A stretch of 64,000 nucleotides of DNA from HT1-32 sp040219025 (lineage in GTDB: Bacteria > Pseudomonadota > Alphaproteobacteria > Rhodospirillales > HT1-32): the NCBI GenBank assembly GCA_040219025.1, contig JAVJTE010000007.1, forward strand, positions 123,018 to 187,017. The letters run 5' to 3'. The notes below the pieces were generated by a model. The model saw only the letters and a program-made list of their open reading frames with translations, had not been told where the DNA came from and did no database searches. The position numbers and the translations under genes were made by a program. Within the stretch, counting starts at the first letter, position 1. Each line of letters opens with the position of its first letter. Positions 8,397 through 17,620 of this stretch are shown piece by piece.

Positions 8397-9068
8397 TCAG
8401 CCGATCGTCTTGCCAAAGAAATCCAGGGTGCGCCCCATTGCCGTCCTCGCGCTGTCGGCGTGATGGCTGCCGCGCTGGTCACAGTTGAAACCGTGATCCG
8501 CCGGGTAAATGTTGACCGGGACATCCGGATGGGCCTGGCGGATCTTGTCCACATCGGTCAGCGGAATACCGTGATCGAACTCGCCGAAATGCAGCAGCGC
8601 AGGACAGCCCGGTGTCTCGTCCAGGAACTGGGTGATCTGGCCACCGTAATAGCCGACAGCACCGGCCATACCTTTGATCCGCGTTGCGCCCAGCCAGGCG
8701 ACGGTGCCACCCATGCAGAAGCCGACAATACCGACCTTCTTGCCCTCATCCGCCAGCAGCCTGAAGGCGGCACGGCTGTCTTTCACCATATCGTCCCAGT
8801 CGGCCTTGCCTTTCATGTCGCGGCCCTCCGCGACATCTTCCGCGGAATAGCCGACTTCAAAGTCACGCTTGATCCGGTCATAGACAGCGGGTGCCACGAC
8901 GCTGTACCCGGCCTCGGCAAAGCGGTCGCAGACCGAGCGGATATGGCTGTTGACGCCAAAGATTTCCATGATGACGACCAGCCCGCCCTTCGGCGTGCCA
9001 GCCGGATCTGCACGGTAGGCTTTCAGTTCAAAGCCGTCTTCTGCCGTCAGTTTCAGCCAGTCGCCCAT
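8397..9068 (-). CDS. Dienelactone hydrolase family protein
   Basis: 223-residue alpha/beta hydrolase. ATG 9068 is preceded by GAGGGAG at proper spacing, whereas an in-frame TTG at 9083 is upstream of that site and therefore unlikely. The dienelactone-hydrolase triad is visible: Cys in GFCMGGTVAW, Asp in FGEFDHGIP and His in PADHGFNCD. An early Glu in IMEIFGVN matches the family residue that activates the Cys. Enzymes of this type hydrolyse 4-carboxymethylenebut-2-en-4-olide in chlorocatechol routes, but many homologues act on other lactones or esters. The coupled RidA-like gene suggests a two-gene unit. Confidence 0.92.
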   Translation of the reverse strand: MGDWLKLTAEDGFELKAYRADPAGTPKGGLVVIMEIFGVNSHIRSVCDRFAEAGYSVVAPAVYDRIKRDFEVGYSAEDVAEGRDMKGKADWDDMVKDSRAAFRLLADEGKKVGIVGFCMGGTVAWLGATRIKGMAGAVGYYGGQITQFLDETPGCPALLHFGEFDHGIPLTDVDKIRQAHPDVPVNIYPADHGFNCDQRGSHHADSARTAMGRTLDFFGKTIG

Positions 9069-9154
9069 AATCAGCTCCCTCAAGTAAACGGTTTATCAGT
9101 TACAGGGAAACTAACCGCCCCCGGGCTGACCGACAATGCCACAAACACGGTCTG

Positions 9155-10276
9155 TCACTTTTCAACGAGAATCAGAATGACGCCGTCTTTCAGGCGCTCG
9201 GCGATATCCACCATCGACATCTGTCGCCCCCGCCCGCTCAGCCGGACTTTATCCTGCACCCCCTCAGCCCTCACCATCGGCATGATATAGGCCGGCTTCA
9301 CCGCGTAATGAACGTCGGTAACTGGTTGATTCAACCCCTTGGCTCCGACAAGCGACTTGGTCGCAACCCCGATGACTTCGCCGAAGACATTGATAACCGG
9401 ACCGCCCGAGTTCCCGTGCTGGATCGGTGCATCCATCTGAAAATACCGAACATCATCACCCGACCCATTGACGGCATTAATACGGCCGAACACGGCCTTC
9501 TGTTCCTGTCCCTGAGCCCGCGGCAGCGGATAGCCGAGGACAACAAGGTCATCCCCCCGGCGCAGATCCCGGGTCAGTCCCAGTGGCAGGGCATAGGAGG
9601 GACTGTCGATTGTTCCGATTGCCAGATCGTTTGATGCGTCTTCCCGCAACAGCCGGGCCGGACGCCACTTTCCGTCCGGCGTTCGCACGGAAATCCGGAC
9701 CGCACGCTCAACGACATGATGATTTGTGACGAAATAACCATCGTCAGTAATGAAAAAACCGCTGCCAGTGCCAGTGCTGCCACCCCCACCAGAGGGCGGC
9801 GACGCTGATCCGCTCTTTGCGACCGGAGGCAAAGACGGGAAACCGGCCTTGCGGGCATCCAGCGTAGCGACCTGCCCCTGTACAAGGCCGACGCTGGCAT
9901 CATACCACATCTCCAGTTTGTTGCCGTTCTGGTCGGCGCCTCGGCCATATCCGGAAAAGCAATTATCCGCTGCCCAGGTAGCCAGCAAGCGCCGTCCATC
10001 CTGACAGGACAGAGAAATCGTACCGGCGTCTTCATTGCATTTCGTGTAAGTGCCGAAATTGGTGCGGTCCCGGCTCATAGTCCCAGTGCATTGCACACTG
10101 CCGGGACTGATCATGCCGGTAACTTTTCCTGACCCTCTGCCAGCATCAAGAAGTACCGTGCCAAGGAAAGTTTCCTTATGGTTCTCGAAATTCCCCCCGA
10201 GGCTGCGCGAGGTAGCACAACCGGACAGAGTGAACATCATCAGAACACAGGCAAGAATGACCGTCTTGAAATGCAA
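9155..10276 (-). CDS. Trypsin-like serine protease lipoprotein
   Basis: 373 residues from TTG 10276, chosen because CGGAG lies seven bases upstream. A lipoprotein signal ends in the lipobox LSGC (Cys20). Residues about 30-140 are a separate Cys-containing beta-rich domain, followed by a Gly/Ser linker (SGGGGSTGTGSG). The C-terminal part is a DegP/trypsin-like protease with the triad His in VTNHHVV, Asp in SNDLAIG and Ser in GNSGGPV. There is no PDZ domain. It is probably anchored in the outer or inner membrane facing the periplasm. Its role is unknown and the flanking genes give no hint. Confidence 0.87.
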   Translation of the reverse strand: MHFKTVILACVLMMFTLSGCATSRSLGGNFENHKETFLGTVLLDAGRGSGKVTGMISPGSVQCTGTMSRDRTNFGTYTKCNEDAGTISLSCQDGRRLLATWAADNCFSGYGRGADQNGNKLEMWYDASVGLVQGQVATLDARKAGFPSLPPVAKSGSASPPSGGGGSTGTGSGFFITDDGYFVTNHHVVERAVRISVRTPDGKWRPARLLREDASNDLAIGTIDSPSYALPLGLTRDLRRGDDLVVLGYPLPRAQGQEQKAVFGRINAVNGSGDDVRYFQMDAPIQHGNSGGPVINVFGEVIGVATKSLVGAKGLNQPVTDVHYAVKPAYIMPMVRAEGVQDKVRLSGRGRQMSMVDIAERLKDGVILILVEK

Positions 10277-10356
10277 TTATCGGCTCCGCTGAGAAAGATG
10301 GGAAAACCATCACAGCGGAAAGGTTGCACCAGTCGGGGGGATGCCGTCAATAATCG

Positions 10357-11457
10357 TCAGACATTAAACCGGAAATGCATCACGTCACCGTCGGCAACAA
10401 CATACTCCTTGCCCTCCAGCCGCATCCGGCCCGCATCCTTGGCACCCTGCTCACCATTGCCCGCAATATAATCGTCATAGGCAATGGTCTCGGCACGAAT
10501 GAAGCCCTTTTCAAAATCCGTATGGATAACCCCGGCCGCACGCGGCGCGGAGGATCCGCTTTTCAGCGTCCAGGCCCGCGCTTCCTTCGGGCCGACGGTG
10601 AAGAAGGTCACCAGATCCAGCAGGCTGTAGCCGGCACTGATGACCCGCGCGAGCCCGGTTTCCTGCAACCCGAGGGATTCCAGATATTCCCGTTTCTCGG
10701 CAGCATCGCCAAGCTGCGCAACCTCGGCCTCGATGGCGGCAGAGATCACCACGCATTCGGCAGCGGTCGAGGCGGCATAACCGGCAACCGCCCGGGAGAA
10801 TTCATTCCCCTCAGCCGCCGCGTCTTCCTCGACATTGCAGACATACAGAACCGGTTTGGAGGACAGCAGCTGGAAACTCCGGAAGCGGCTGCGCTCGTCA
10901 CGCTCCACCTTCAGCGCCCGGGCCGGTGTTCCCTCAATCAGCAGTTTCTGGACCGCTTCCAGCAGGTCAAGATCGGCCTTTGCTTCCTTGTCGTTGCCCC
11001 GGGCGCGCTTGATCGCGGCCTGGATACGGCGTTCGACGCTTTCCAGGTCGGCCAGCATCAGTTCGGTTTCGATGGTTTCGATGTCGCGAACCGGATCAAC
11101 CGATCCGTCGACATGGGTGATGTCACCGTCTTCAAAGCAACGCACCACATGCAGGATCGCATCGGTTTCGCGGATATTGGCAAGGAACTGATTACCCAGT
11201 CCCTCCCCTTTCGAGGCGCCGCGCACCAGCCCGGCAATATCGACAAATTCCAGCTGGGTCGGCAGAATCCTTGCCGACTTCGCGATCGCCGCCAACTTGT
11301 CGAGCCGGGAGTCCGGCACCGATACCCGGCCCGTATTCGGCTCAATCGTGCAGAAAGGATAATTCGCCGCTTCGGCAGCCGCCGTATTGGTCAGCGCGTT
11401 GAACAGGGTTGATTTACCGACATTCGGCAGCCCGACAATTCCACAATTAAAGCCCAT
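10357..11457 (-). CDS. ychF: Redox-responsive ATPase YchF (Obg-family)
   Basis: 366 residues, the normal length. It has G1 GLPNVGKST, the G3 region DIAGLVRGASKGEGLGN and, in place of the G4 NKxD, NVEED. The altered G4 explains why YchF prefers ATP to GTP. The C-terminal TGS-like domain ends MHFRFNV. YchF binds ribosomes and modulates translation and the oxidative stress response. Its start lies one base downstream of the pth stop, a very common pth-ychF pair, and it probably shares the rplY-pth transcript. Confidence 0.97.
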   Translation of the reverse strand: MGFNCGIVGLPNVGKSTLFNALTNTAAAEAANYPFCTIEPNTGRVSVPDSRLDKLAAIAKSARILPTQLEFVDIAGLVRGASKGEGLGNQFLANIRETDAILHVVRCFEDGDITHVDGSVDPVRDIETIETELMLADLESVERRIQAAIKRARGNDKEAKADLDLLEAVQKLLIEGTPARALKVERDERSRFRSFQLLSSKPVLYVCNVEEDAAAEGNEFSRAVAGYAASTAAECVVISAAIEAEVAQLGDAAEKREYLESLGLQETGLARVISAGYSLLDLVTFFTVGPKEARAWTLKSGSSAPRAAGVIHTDFEKGFIRAETIAYDDYIAGNGEQGAKDAGRMRLEGKEYVVADGDVMHFRFNV

Positions 11458-11458
11458 A

Positions 11459-12058
11459 TCACGTCTCTTTCCTTGACGCCGCAGGCTTCACCGGGCCAAC
11501 CCGATGCGCCACCCGGCTCATAAATGCCTCATGATCGCCACCGACCATCAGATGAATTTCGCCGGAAATCGCCTCCAGCACCGGAAACAGCCAGGCCTGA
11601 TCGGACTTTCCGAAGTCACCGAGAACATGGCTCATCACCCGGTCCTTGTCACCGGGATGGCCGATACCGATGCGCACCCGCCAGTAATCCCTGCCCATCT
11701 GGTTGTCGATGTCGCGGATACCATTATGACCGCCGGCCCCGCCGCCGATCTTCACCCGCACCTTTCCGGGGGCAAGATCCAGTTCGTCATAAATCACGAT
11801 GACCTTCTCGCGCGGCAGTTTGTAGAACTTTGCTGCCGCGGCAACGGACTGGCCGGATTTGTTCATGAAGGTCATCGGCTTCAGCGCCAGAACCTTCTCG
11901 CCGGCAATCTCGCCTTCGGCGACGCTGCCCTGAAAACGACTGCGGGGTACAGAAAAGCGATGGCGGTGGATGATTTCATCCACCGCCATAAACCCGACAT
12001 TGTGTCGATTATCCCGGTATTTCTCGCCGGGATTGCCAAGGCCCGCTAGCAGGAACAA
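11459..12058 (-). CDS. pth: Peptidyl-tRNA hydrolase
   Basis: 199 residues. It releases peptides from prematurely dissociated peptidyl-tRNA. The N-terminus GLGNPGEKYRDNRHNVGF carries the catalytic His19. Other conserved elements are KPMTFMNKSG, the YDELDLAPG loop with the catalytic Asp91 and GGGAGGHNGIRD. It lies six bases after the rplY stop and one base before ychF, so the three genes are probably co-transcribed. Confidence 0.97.
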   Translation of the reverse strand: MFLLAGLGNPGEKYRDNRHNVGFMAVDEIIHRHRFSVPRSRFQGSVAEGEIAGEKVLALKPMTFMNKSGQSVAAAAKFYKLPREKVIVIYDELDLAPGKVRVKIGGGAGGHNGIRDIDNQMGRDYWRVRIGIGHPGDKDRVMSHVLGDFGKSDQAWLFPVLEAISGEIHLMVGGDHEAFMSRVAHRVGPVKPAASRKET

Positions 12059-12064
12059 GTCAGA

Positions 12065-12727
12065 TCACTCGTCTTCCTTGTCCTCGCCATCTTCTTCCGT
12101 GCCTTCTTCCTCATCACCCTCTTCCTCATCGACTTCATCTTCTTCCTCGTCGACAGGCATGACGGACGGCGCGGCAATCGTCGCAATCGTGAAGTCACGG
12201 TCGGTAACCTGAAGCTCAACACCCTTCGGCAGCACAATGGCGCTGACATGCAGGCTGTCACCAATTTCACCGCCGGACACATCAAGGATCAGGGCCTCCG
12301 GCAGATCGTCCGGATTACAGATCACCGCAACTTCGTGACGCACGATGTTGAGAACACCGCCGGCCTTCAGGCCACGGCTTTCTTCTTCACCTTCAAACAC
12401 CACCGGAATATCGACATGCAGCTTGGTGTTCTTGCCAATGCGCAGGAAGTCGATATGCAGCGGCTTGTCACTGACCGGATGCAACTGCACATCCTTCGGC
12501 AGTACCCGGTATTTTTCCTTCGCCACGGTCACTTCACAGATCGTGTTGAAAAAACCCGGATTGGTCAGCGCCATGGTCAGTTCTTTGTCGCCCATGGACA
12601 GCGATACCGCTGCCTTGCCGTCACCGTAAATTACCCCTGGCACCATGCCAGTTCGTCGAACTGCGCGGGCGGCCCCCTTGCCTACCTGATCGCGCGGTTC
12701 AGCCGCAAATGTTGCTGTAGCCGCCAT
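12065..12727 (-). CDS. rplY: 50S ribosomal protein L25 (Ctc type) with acidic tail
   Basis: 220 residues. The N-terminal L25 domain (residues 1-95, including VRRTGMVPGVIYGDGKAAV) binds 5S rRNA. The Ctc/TL5 beta domain follows (residues 100-190, KGVELQVTDRDFTIATIAAP). The last 27 residues or so are almost only Glu and Asp with a few Gly, longer than in many homologues. It is first in the rplY-pth-ychF series, and prs lies 125 bp upstream on the same strand, the usual alphaproteobacterial order. Confidence 0.96.
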   Translation of the reverse strand: MAATATFAAEPRDQVGKGAARAVRRTGMVPGVIYGDGKAAVSLSMGDKELTMALTNPGFFNTICEVTVAKEKYRVLPKDVQLHPVSDKPLHIDFLRIGKNTKLHVDIPVVFEGEEESRGLKAGGVLNIVRHEVAVICNPDDLPEALILDVSGGEIGDSLHVSAIVLPKGVELQVTDRDFTIATIAAPSVMPVDEEEDEVDEEEGDEEEGTEEDGEDKEDE

Positions 12728-12852
12728 TTGAATTCTCCTGTTTAAGATCCGGGAAAGGCCTCCAAGGGTGCCCCATAATCCCGGGAATGCGCCGTTATAA
12801 GGAGCCGCGGCGCGAAGTCAAACGAGTCGGAGGGTCAAACCGCCGGGATTGA

Positions 12853-13785
12853 TCAGTCGAACAGGCTGGAAACCGAGCTTTCCGAGCTGATCCGGGTGAT
12901 GGCTTCGGCCATCAGCGGGGCAATGGAAATATGGCGCATGTTCTGTGCCACACGCACCGCCTCGGTCGCCGGGATGGAATCTGTCGTTACCAGACTCTCC
13001 AGCGGTGAGGAGGTCACCCGCGCCACCGCGCCGCCGGACAGCACGCCATGCGTGACATAGGCCGAGACCGCTGTTGCACCGGCTTCACGAAGAGCAACCG
13101 CCGCGTTGCAGAGGGTACCGGCGGAATCGACAATATCGTCAATCAGGATGCAGCGCCGACCCTCGACCTCACCAATGATGTTCATGACTTCCGACACACC
13201 GGCGCGCTCGCGTCGTTTGTCGATGATCGCCAGATCGGCTTCGAGGCGCTTGGCAATAACGCGGGCCCGGACAACACCACCGACATCCGGCGAAACGATG
13301 ACCAGATCATCTCCCTTGTGCTTGGCTTCAATGTCAGCCGAGAAAACCGGCGCGGCATAGAGGTTATCAACCGGAATATCAAAGAAACCCTGAATTTGTC
13401 CGGCGTGAAGATCCATGGTCAGCACCCGGTCGGCACCGGCAGTGGTGATCAGGTTGGCGACCAGCTTGGCCGAGATCGGTGTGCGGGGACCGGATTTGCG
13501 ATCCTGCCGGGCATAACCGAAATAGGGGATCACCGCGGTGACGCGGCGGGCCGAACCACGCCGCAGCGCATCAAGGCAAACCAGCAGTTCCATCAGATTG
13601 TCATTTGCCGGGGAGCAGGTGGACTGGATGACGAAGACATCCTCTCCGCGCACATTCTCCTGAATTTCGACAAACACTTCCATATCCGAGAAGCGCCGGA
13701 CGCTGGCCTTTGTCAGAGGCAGCTTGAGTGACGCAGAGATCGCTTCCGCCAACGGACGGTTACTGTTGCAGGCCAGAATTTTCAT
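12853..13785 (-). CDS. prs: Ribose-phosphate pyrophosphokinase
   Basis: 310 residues from ATG 13785. The upstream in-frame extension to 13860 lacks homology. The enzyme makes PRPP from ribose 5-phosphate and ATP. It shows the N-terminal MKILACNSNRPLA, the regulatory/ATP loop RKSGPRTPISAKL, the divalent-cation region VLTMDLHAGQIQGFFDIPVDNL and the PRPP-binding signature CILIDDIVDSAGTL. It lies upstream of rplY on the same strand. Confidence 0.97.
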   Translation of the reverse strand: MKILACNSNRPLAEAISASLKLPLTKASVRRFSDMEVFVEIQENVRGEDVFVIQSTCSPANDNLMELLVCLDALRRGSARRVTAVIPYFGYARQDRKSGPRTPISAKLVANLITTAGADRVLTMDLHAGQIQGFFDIPVDNLYAAPVFSADIEAKHKGDDLVIVSPDVGGVVRARVIAKRLEADLAIIDKRRERAGVSEVMNIIGEVEGRRCILIDDIVDSAGTLCNAAVALREAGATAVSAYVTHGVLSGGAVARVTSSPLESLVTTDSIPATEAVRVAQNMRHISIAPLMAEAITRISSESSVSSLFD

Positions 13786-13932
13786 CGTATGTCCCGTATG
13801 CCTATTCCCCAGGCACTGTCTTGCGACAGCATGCGGAAGTTCATCTGTGATGCGCCCCACCTAACGCGGCCTAGTCTTTAGCAACGCATCCCGAACATGT
13901 AAACGACCGCGGGCCCATGACCGGACAATTTA

Positions 13933-14826
13933 TTACCGCGTGATGACGCCATCCTGTTTAAGGACATCCTGAAGGCCTTCAAGACTGCCCTTCACAATGT
14001 CAAAGGCCAGCGCCCCCCAGCGTCCGTCCAGCGCCCCCTTCGGCACCCGGTTTCCCTGTGACACAGTCCCCAGCAACTCGCCGGACTCCGCGCGGACAAG
14101 GTGCCAGCGAATCGAGACATCCTCGGCCCGTTCACCGGCCGGGCTCATCTCCACCGCTCCCTGAACGAAATAGGCGGCATCTTTCTCGCTGTCCGCCAGC
14201 AGGAAACCCTTCTGGCGGAGGGCCGCCCGCATGGAGACGGTCAGATCTCGGTTCCCGGTTCCCGGCGCGCCGGTCACTTCCTCTGCATAAATACGAATGT
14301 CTTCCGGCTGTTTTGCTGCCTTGACCTCTTCATCCTGAACCGACGGGGAAATTTCCGCGGCGACGACATCCGCAATCTTGTTCATCAAAACCGGCTCATG
14401 AATCACCCAGGACAGGTGCTCGGCCTCAATCGCCTGCAGAAACCGGTCGACCTCAAGACCCGTCGGGTCAAACAGCCGCCAGGTGATCTGCATCCGGATC
14501 ATCAGCCCCGGGTCCGGGTCGGCCTGGACGGTCCCCAGCAGCTTGTACTGATACTGGCTGCCGGTCTCCAGGGCGGAGGGTACATTATGCGCGAAAAGAT
14601 GGTCCTTGATGCTGTTGCGCAGCGCGTCGGACGCCGCTTCCGACATACCGGCAACCGGCTGGATAAAAATGCCGGGTGAATCCTTCAGCCTGACCAGCGG
14701 ATTGATTTCCAGCCGGGCGCGCTCGCTGAACGGCTTCGGCAGGTCGCCGCAGGCTGCCAGAAATGCTGCGCACAGGCAGCAGATCAGCAGGCGAAGACTG
14801 CTGTTATGGCCGGACACCGGTTCCAT
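13933..14826 (-). CDS. Uncharacterised lipoprotein
   Basis: 297 residues from ATG 14826. A hydrophobic signal (LRLLICCLCAAFLAACGD) contains the lipobox LAAC. The mature protein has no family I can name. It mixes alpha and beta structure with two similar-looking halves (GIFIQPVAGMSEAASDALRNSI near the start; DLTVSMRAALRQKGFLLA near residue 205), which recalls lipoproteins that handle envelope components, but this is weak. Its ATG shares a base with the stop of a 22-codon ORF (TGATG), which itself overlaps pgeF. It is therefore coupled to the lgt-midA-pgeF group. Confidence 0.8.
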   Translation of the reverse strand: MEPVSGHNSSLRLLICCLCAAFLAACGDLPKPFSERARLEINPLVRLKDSPGIFIQPVAGMSEAASDALRNSIKDHLFAHNVPSALETGSQYQYKLLGTVQADPDPGLMIRMQITWRLFDPTGLEVDRFLQAIEAEHLSWVIHEPVLMNKIADVVAAEISPSVQDEEVKAAKQPEDIRIYAEEVTGAPGTGNRDLTVSMRAALRQKGFLLADSEKDAAYFVQGAVEMSPAGERAEDVSIRWHLVRAESGELLGTVSQGNRVPKGALDGRWGALAFDIVKGSLEGLQDVLKQDGVITR

Positions 14827-14894
14827 CAGGCGACGCAGGCAAACAGGATGGCGAACAGAAAAGTCCCGAGCAGCATGATCGTCAGGTACGGCAT
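14826..14894 (-). CDS. 22-residue single-span membrane micropeptide ORF
   Basis: A tiny ORF from ATG 14894 to TGA 14828-14826. The peptide starts MPYLTIMLLG and ends LFACVA, giving one hydrophobic helix and nothing else. Its ATG overlaps the pgeF stop (TAATG) and its TGA overlaps the ATG of the lipoprotein gene (TGATG). The ORF therefore fills the whole gap between two genes with one shared base at each end, and such double coupling is unlikely by chance. It may be a membrane micropeptide or a pure coupling device carrying ribosomes from pgeF to the lipoprotein gene. No homologue is known to me. Confidence 0.6.
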   Translation of the reverse strand: MPYLTIMLLGTFLFAILFACVA

Positions 14895-15670
14895 TACCCC
14901 TGCCCCGGCAGGCTGATGGCGGCAATCATCCGCCCGTAATCCGGCTCGCCGGCCAGCGTCGTCCGCCGGTAGCTGAAATATTTCTTCGCATCCGGCAGGG
15001 TGTCATGATGACCACCCGCAACGCCCGCGACGCCGCGTGCGGTCAGCCGGTCCCGGAGATAGCCCGGCAGGTTGAACATGAACTTGTCCGGCCGCTGGCC
15101 CGCCGTGAAGTACTGGTCATTCACTGTGTTTTCGGCAACAAACCGTTCCCGAAACTCTGCCCCGACCTCGTAGGAGTCCGGGCCGATGCAGGGACCGATG
15201 GCAGTGCGGATACGATCCGCCCGCGCGCCCAGCGCCTCCATCGCATCAATCGTCGCATCGGTGACGCCGGTGAAGGCACCGCGCCAGCCCGCATGGGCCG
15301 CACCGATGACGCCGGCGTCCGTATCCGCGAACAGCACGGGCGCACAATCTGCCGACAGGATGCCCAGCACAAATCCCGGCTGCCGGGTGACCATGGCATC
15401 TGCCTTCGGTGCTGCGTCAGGCGACCAGCCATCCTCGACCGTTACCACATCCGGGCTGTGCACCTGATAGACAGTCAACAGCGATGACGCCGATGCAGCG
15501 CCCATCGCTTCGGCGACACGCCGCCGGTTCTCGGCCACCGCCTGATTTTCATCGTCGGAGCCAAAGCCGCAATTTAGCGAGCTGTAGATACCGCCGGACA
15601 CGCCGCCTTCACGGGTAAAGAATCCGTGGCGGATCACCGGGTCTGCTGCAAGCTCTGGAAACTGGATCAT
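14894..15670 (-). CDS. pgeF: Peptidoglycan editing factor / purine nucleoside phosphorylase PgeF (YfiH)
   Basis: 258 residues of the multicopper polyphenol oxidase-like (DUF152) family. The Zn/Cu-type ligands are visible in TVYQVHSPDVV (His), SADCAPVLFAD, AHAGWRGAFTG (His) and IGPCIGPDSYEVG (Cys). Homologues remove wrongly incorporated amino acids from muropeptides and act as purine nucleoside phosphorylases. The ATG overlaps the midA stop (ATGA), so it is coupled to it. Confidence 0.95.
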   Translation of the reverse strand: MIQFPELAADPVIRHGFFTREGGVSGGIYSSLNCGFGSDDENQAVAENRRRVAEAMGAASASSLLTVYQVHSPDVVTVEDGWSPDAAPKADAMVTRQPGFVLGILSADCAPVLFADTDAGVIGAAHAGWRGAFTGVTDATIDAMEALGARADRIRTAIGPCIGPDSYEVGAEFRERFVAENTVNDQYFTAGQRPDKFMFNLPGYLRDRLTARGVAGVAGGHHDTLPDAKKYFSYRRTTLAGEPDYGRMIAAISLPGQG

Positions 15671-16812
15671 CCGAAACCGGGTAAGGTTGATATGCGATCT
15701 GATGCCGCGCCAAACACCTTGAACAATGTGCCCATTCCCTTCTCGCCAATCAAGCGGTCGCAGCCCGATTTCAGGGCCACCCCCTGTTCCGGCCCGGCTT
15801 TCTCCGCCAGAACGGCCAGACGTGATTCAATACCCAGCGCCCGCAACCAGTCACCTTGCGTCGCGATTGCCGTATTTCTGACGCCCGAGTCGGCAAATAC
15901 AGTCCGGATGGCACCGAAATCCACATGCGCTGTCAGGTCCGCGCGGCCCGGCGTCGCCAGCGGATCAACAAAACCATGCCCCGCCATCGCCTGAAAACTG
16001 TCACCGGGCAGCGGCCCGACATAGCCGTAATCGATCAGCAGCGCCGCCCCGCCATGGTCACGCAGGCCGGTCGCAAGATCGCGGGCGACAGACCGGGCCG
16101 CCGGACAGATTTCCACCACCGTCCCGGCAGGCGCGTCAATCAGTACAGGGTCAATCAGCAGCGTCGCATCGGGGGCGGATTTGCGGGCATAATGAAACCG
16201 CTCCCCGTCAGAGCCGACGCAGACCTCCGCCCAGCCCGCCGATTGTCCCCCGGCCTGGCGAACAAACTGGCGGACCGGCAGGGCATCGAGGAATTCATTC
16301 CCGATGATGAATAACGGCAGGTCCGGCAGGTCCGCCACCCGGTCGAGCCAGACCGGCCCATGACCTTCCGGCCCCTGACCTGTCAGCCCGTGACCTGCCA
16401 GCCGTTCCTGCTGTACCGCCCGCAGGCTGGCGCTCGCTTCCACCAGATGCAGACGCGCCGCCTCATGGAATCCCGGCACACCCCTTGTCGCCCGCAACAG
16501 GTCGGCCATCAGCGCGCCCCGGCCAGGCCCCAGTTCGACCAGCGCGAAAGGTGACGGCGACCCCGCCGCCAGCCAGGCATGGGCCAGCCAGGCACCGATC
16601 AGCTCACCGAACATCTGCGAGATATCGGGTGCTGTGATGAAATCACCGGCAGCACCAAAGGGGTTGCGGGCGACATAATAGCCATGGACCGGATGCATCA
16701 GCGCCTCGGCCATATATTCAGCCAGGGTCAGGGGCCCGGTCTGTGCGATCCGCCGGTGCAGGATGTCAGCAAGTCCGGTCACGCCATCGACGTTGACGCC
16801 AGCCCCGCTCAC
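15667..16812 (-). CDS. SAM-dependent methyltransferase, MidA/NDUFAF7 family
   Basis: 381 residues (DUF185). The SAM-binding region is FALVELGPGRGALMADLLRA near residue 90. The family elements HGYYVARNPFGAAGDFITAPDISQMFGELIG precede it, and LLIDYGYVGP lies near residue 258. The mitochondrial counterpart NDUFAF7 methylates an Arg of complex I subunit NDUFS2, and bacterial members are inferred to do something similar. It overlaps lgt upstream and pgeF downstream by four bases each, a conserved alphaproteobacterial trio. Confidence 0.93.
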   Translation of the reverse strand: MSGAGVNVDGVTGLADILHRRIAQTGPLTLAEYMAEALMHPVHGYYVARNPFGAAGDFITAPDISQMFGELIGAWLAHAWLAAGSPSPFALVELGPGRGALMADLLRATRGVPGFHEAARLHLVEASASLRAVQQERLAGHGLTGQGPEGHGPVWLDRVADLPDLPLFIIGNEFLDALPVRQFVRQAGGQSAGWAEVCVGSDGERFHYARKSAPDATLLIDPVLIDAPAGTVVEICPAARSVARDLATGLRDHGGAALLIDYGYVGPLPGDSFQAMAGHGFVDPLATPGRADLTAHVDFGAIRTVFADSGVRNTAIATQGDWLRALGIESRLAVLAEKAGPEQGVALKSGCDRLIGEKGMGTLFKVFGAASDRISTLPGFG

Positions 16813-17597
16813 GACACCCGGCGGCGGCGCGTGATGACAATGACGGCCAGCCCGATGACGATCATCGGCAGCGACAGCAGCTGCCCCATGGTCGCCCCGG
16901 CAAACAGAAAGCCCAGATGGGCGTCCGGCTGGCGGAAGAATTCGACGATAAATCGGGCCACACCGTATCCGGCCAGAAACACACCGCAGAGCGCCCCCGG
17001 TGTCTGGCGGATATCGGTGCCCCGGCGCAGCAGGAACATCAGCACGAACAGCACCGCCCCTTCCAGCACCGCCTCATAGAGCTGGCTGGGATGGCGCGGC
17101 AGCGGGCCGCCATGCGGAAACACAACACCCCAGCTCGACTCTGTCACCCGGCCGAACAGCTCGCCATTGATGAAATTCGCGATCCGCCCGAAGAACAGGC
17201 CGATGGGTGCCGCACAGGCGATGGTATCGCCAAAGGCCAGCGTGTTGATCTTATGCCGGCGGCAAAACAGGATCGTCGCAACAATGACCCCCAGAAATCC
17301 ACCATGGAATGCCATGCCGCCCTGCCAGACCATCAGGATTTCAGCCGGGTTGGCGAGGTAATAGCCCGGTTTGTAAAACAGCACATAGCCCAGCCGCCCG
17401 CCCAGGATCACCCCGAAGGTCGCCCAGACCAGAAAATCATCCACCCGGACCTTTTCCACGTTCGACGGCGGCATTGCGGCAATCCGGCGCACATGCAGCC
17501 AGCCCAGAATCAGGCCGGATATATAGGCCAGCGCATACCAGCGGATCGCAAACGGCCCGATGGAGAAGATGACGGGATCAATATCGGGGAACGGCAT
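16809..17597 (-). CDS. lgt: Prolipoprotein diacylglyceryl transferase
   Basis: 262 residues with about seven membrane segments. It transfers diacylglycerol from phosphatidylglycerol to the lipobox Cys of prolipoproteins. The signature GRIANFINGELFGR is present (residues 136-149), as are FHGGFLGV and HPSQLYEAVLEG. It lies 23 bp downstream of hldD and is coupled to midA by ATGA. Confidence 0.97.
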   Translation of the reverse strand: MPFPDIDPVIFSIGPFAIRWYALAYISGLILGWLHVRRIAAMPPSNVEKVRVDDFLVWATFGVILGGRLGYVLFYKPGYYLANPAEILMVWQGGMAFHGGFLGVIVATILFCRRHKINTLAFGDTIACAAPIGLFFGRIANFINGELFGRVTESSWGVVFPHGGPLPRHPSQLYEAVLEGAVLFVLMFLLRRGTDIRQTPGALCGVFLAGYGVARFIVEFFRQPDAHLGFLFAGATMGQLLSLPMIVIGLAVIVITRRRRVS

Positions 17598-17620
17598 GAG
17601 CTTCCTTGAACAGTAGGGGC

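Noticed and set aside
9155..10276. Second DegP-type protease
   Set aside because: It has the trypsin triad but no PDZ domain, and is a lipoprotein with an extra N-terminal domain; kept as a separate protease type.
12046..12285. Open frames opposite the rplY 3' end, including a plus-strand frame with long Ser runs
   Set aside because: These are antisense to the acidic Glu/Asp tail of L25; the Ser runs are complementary to its codons.
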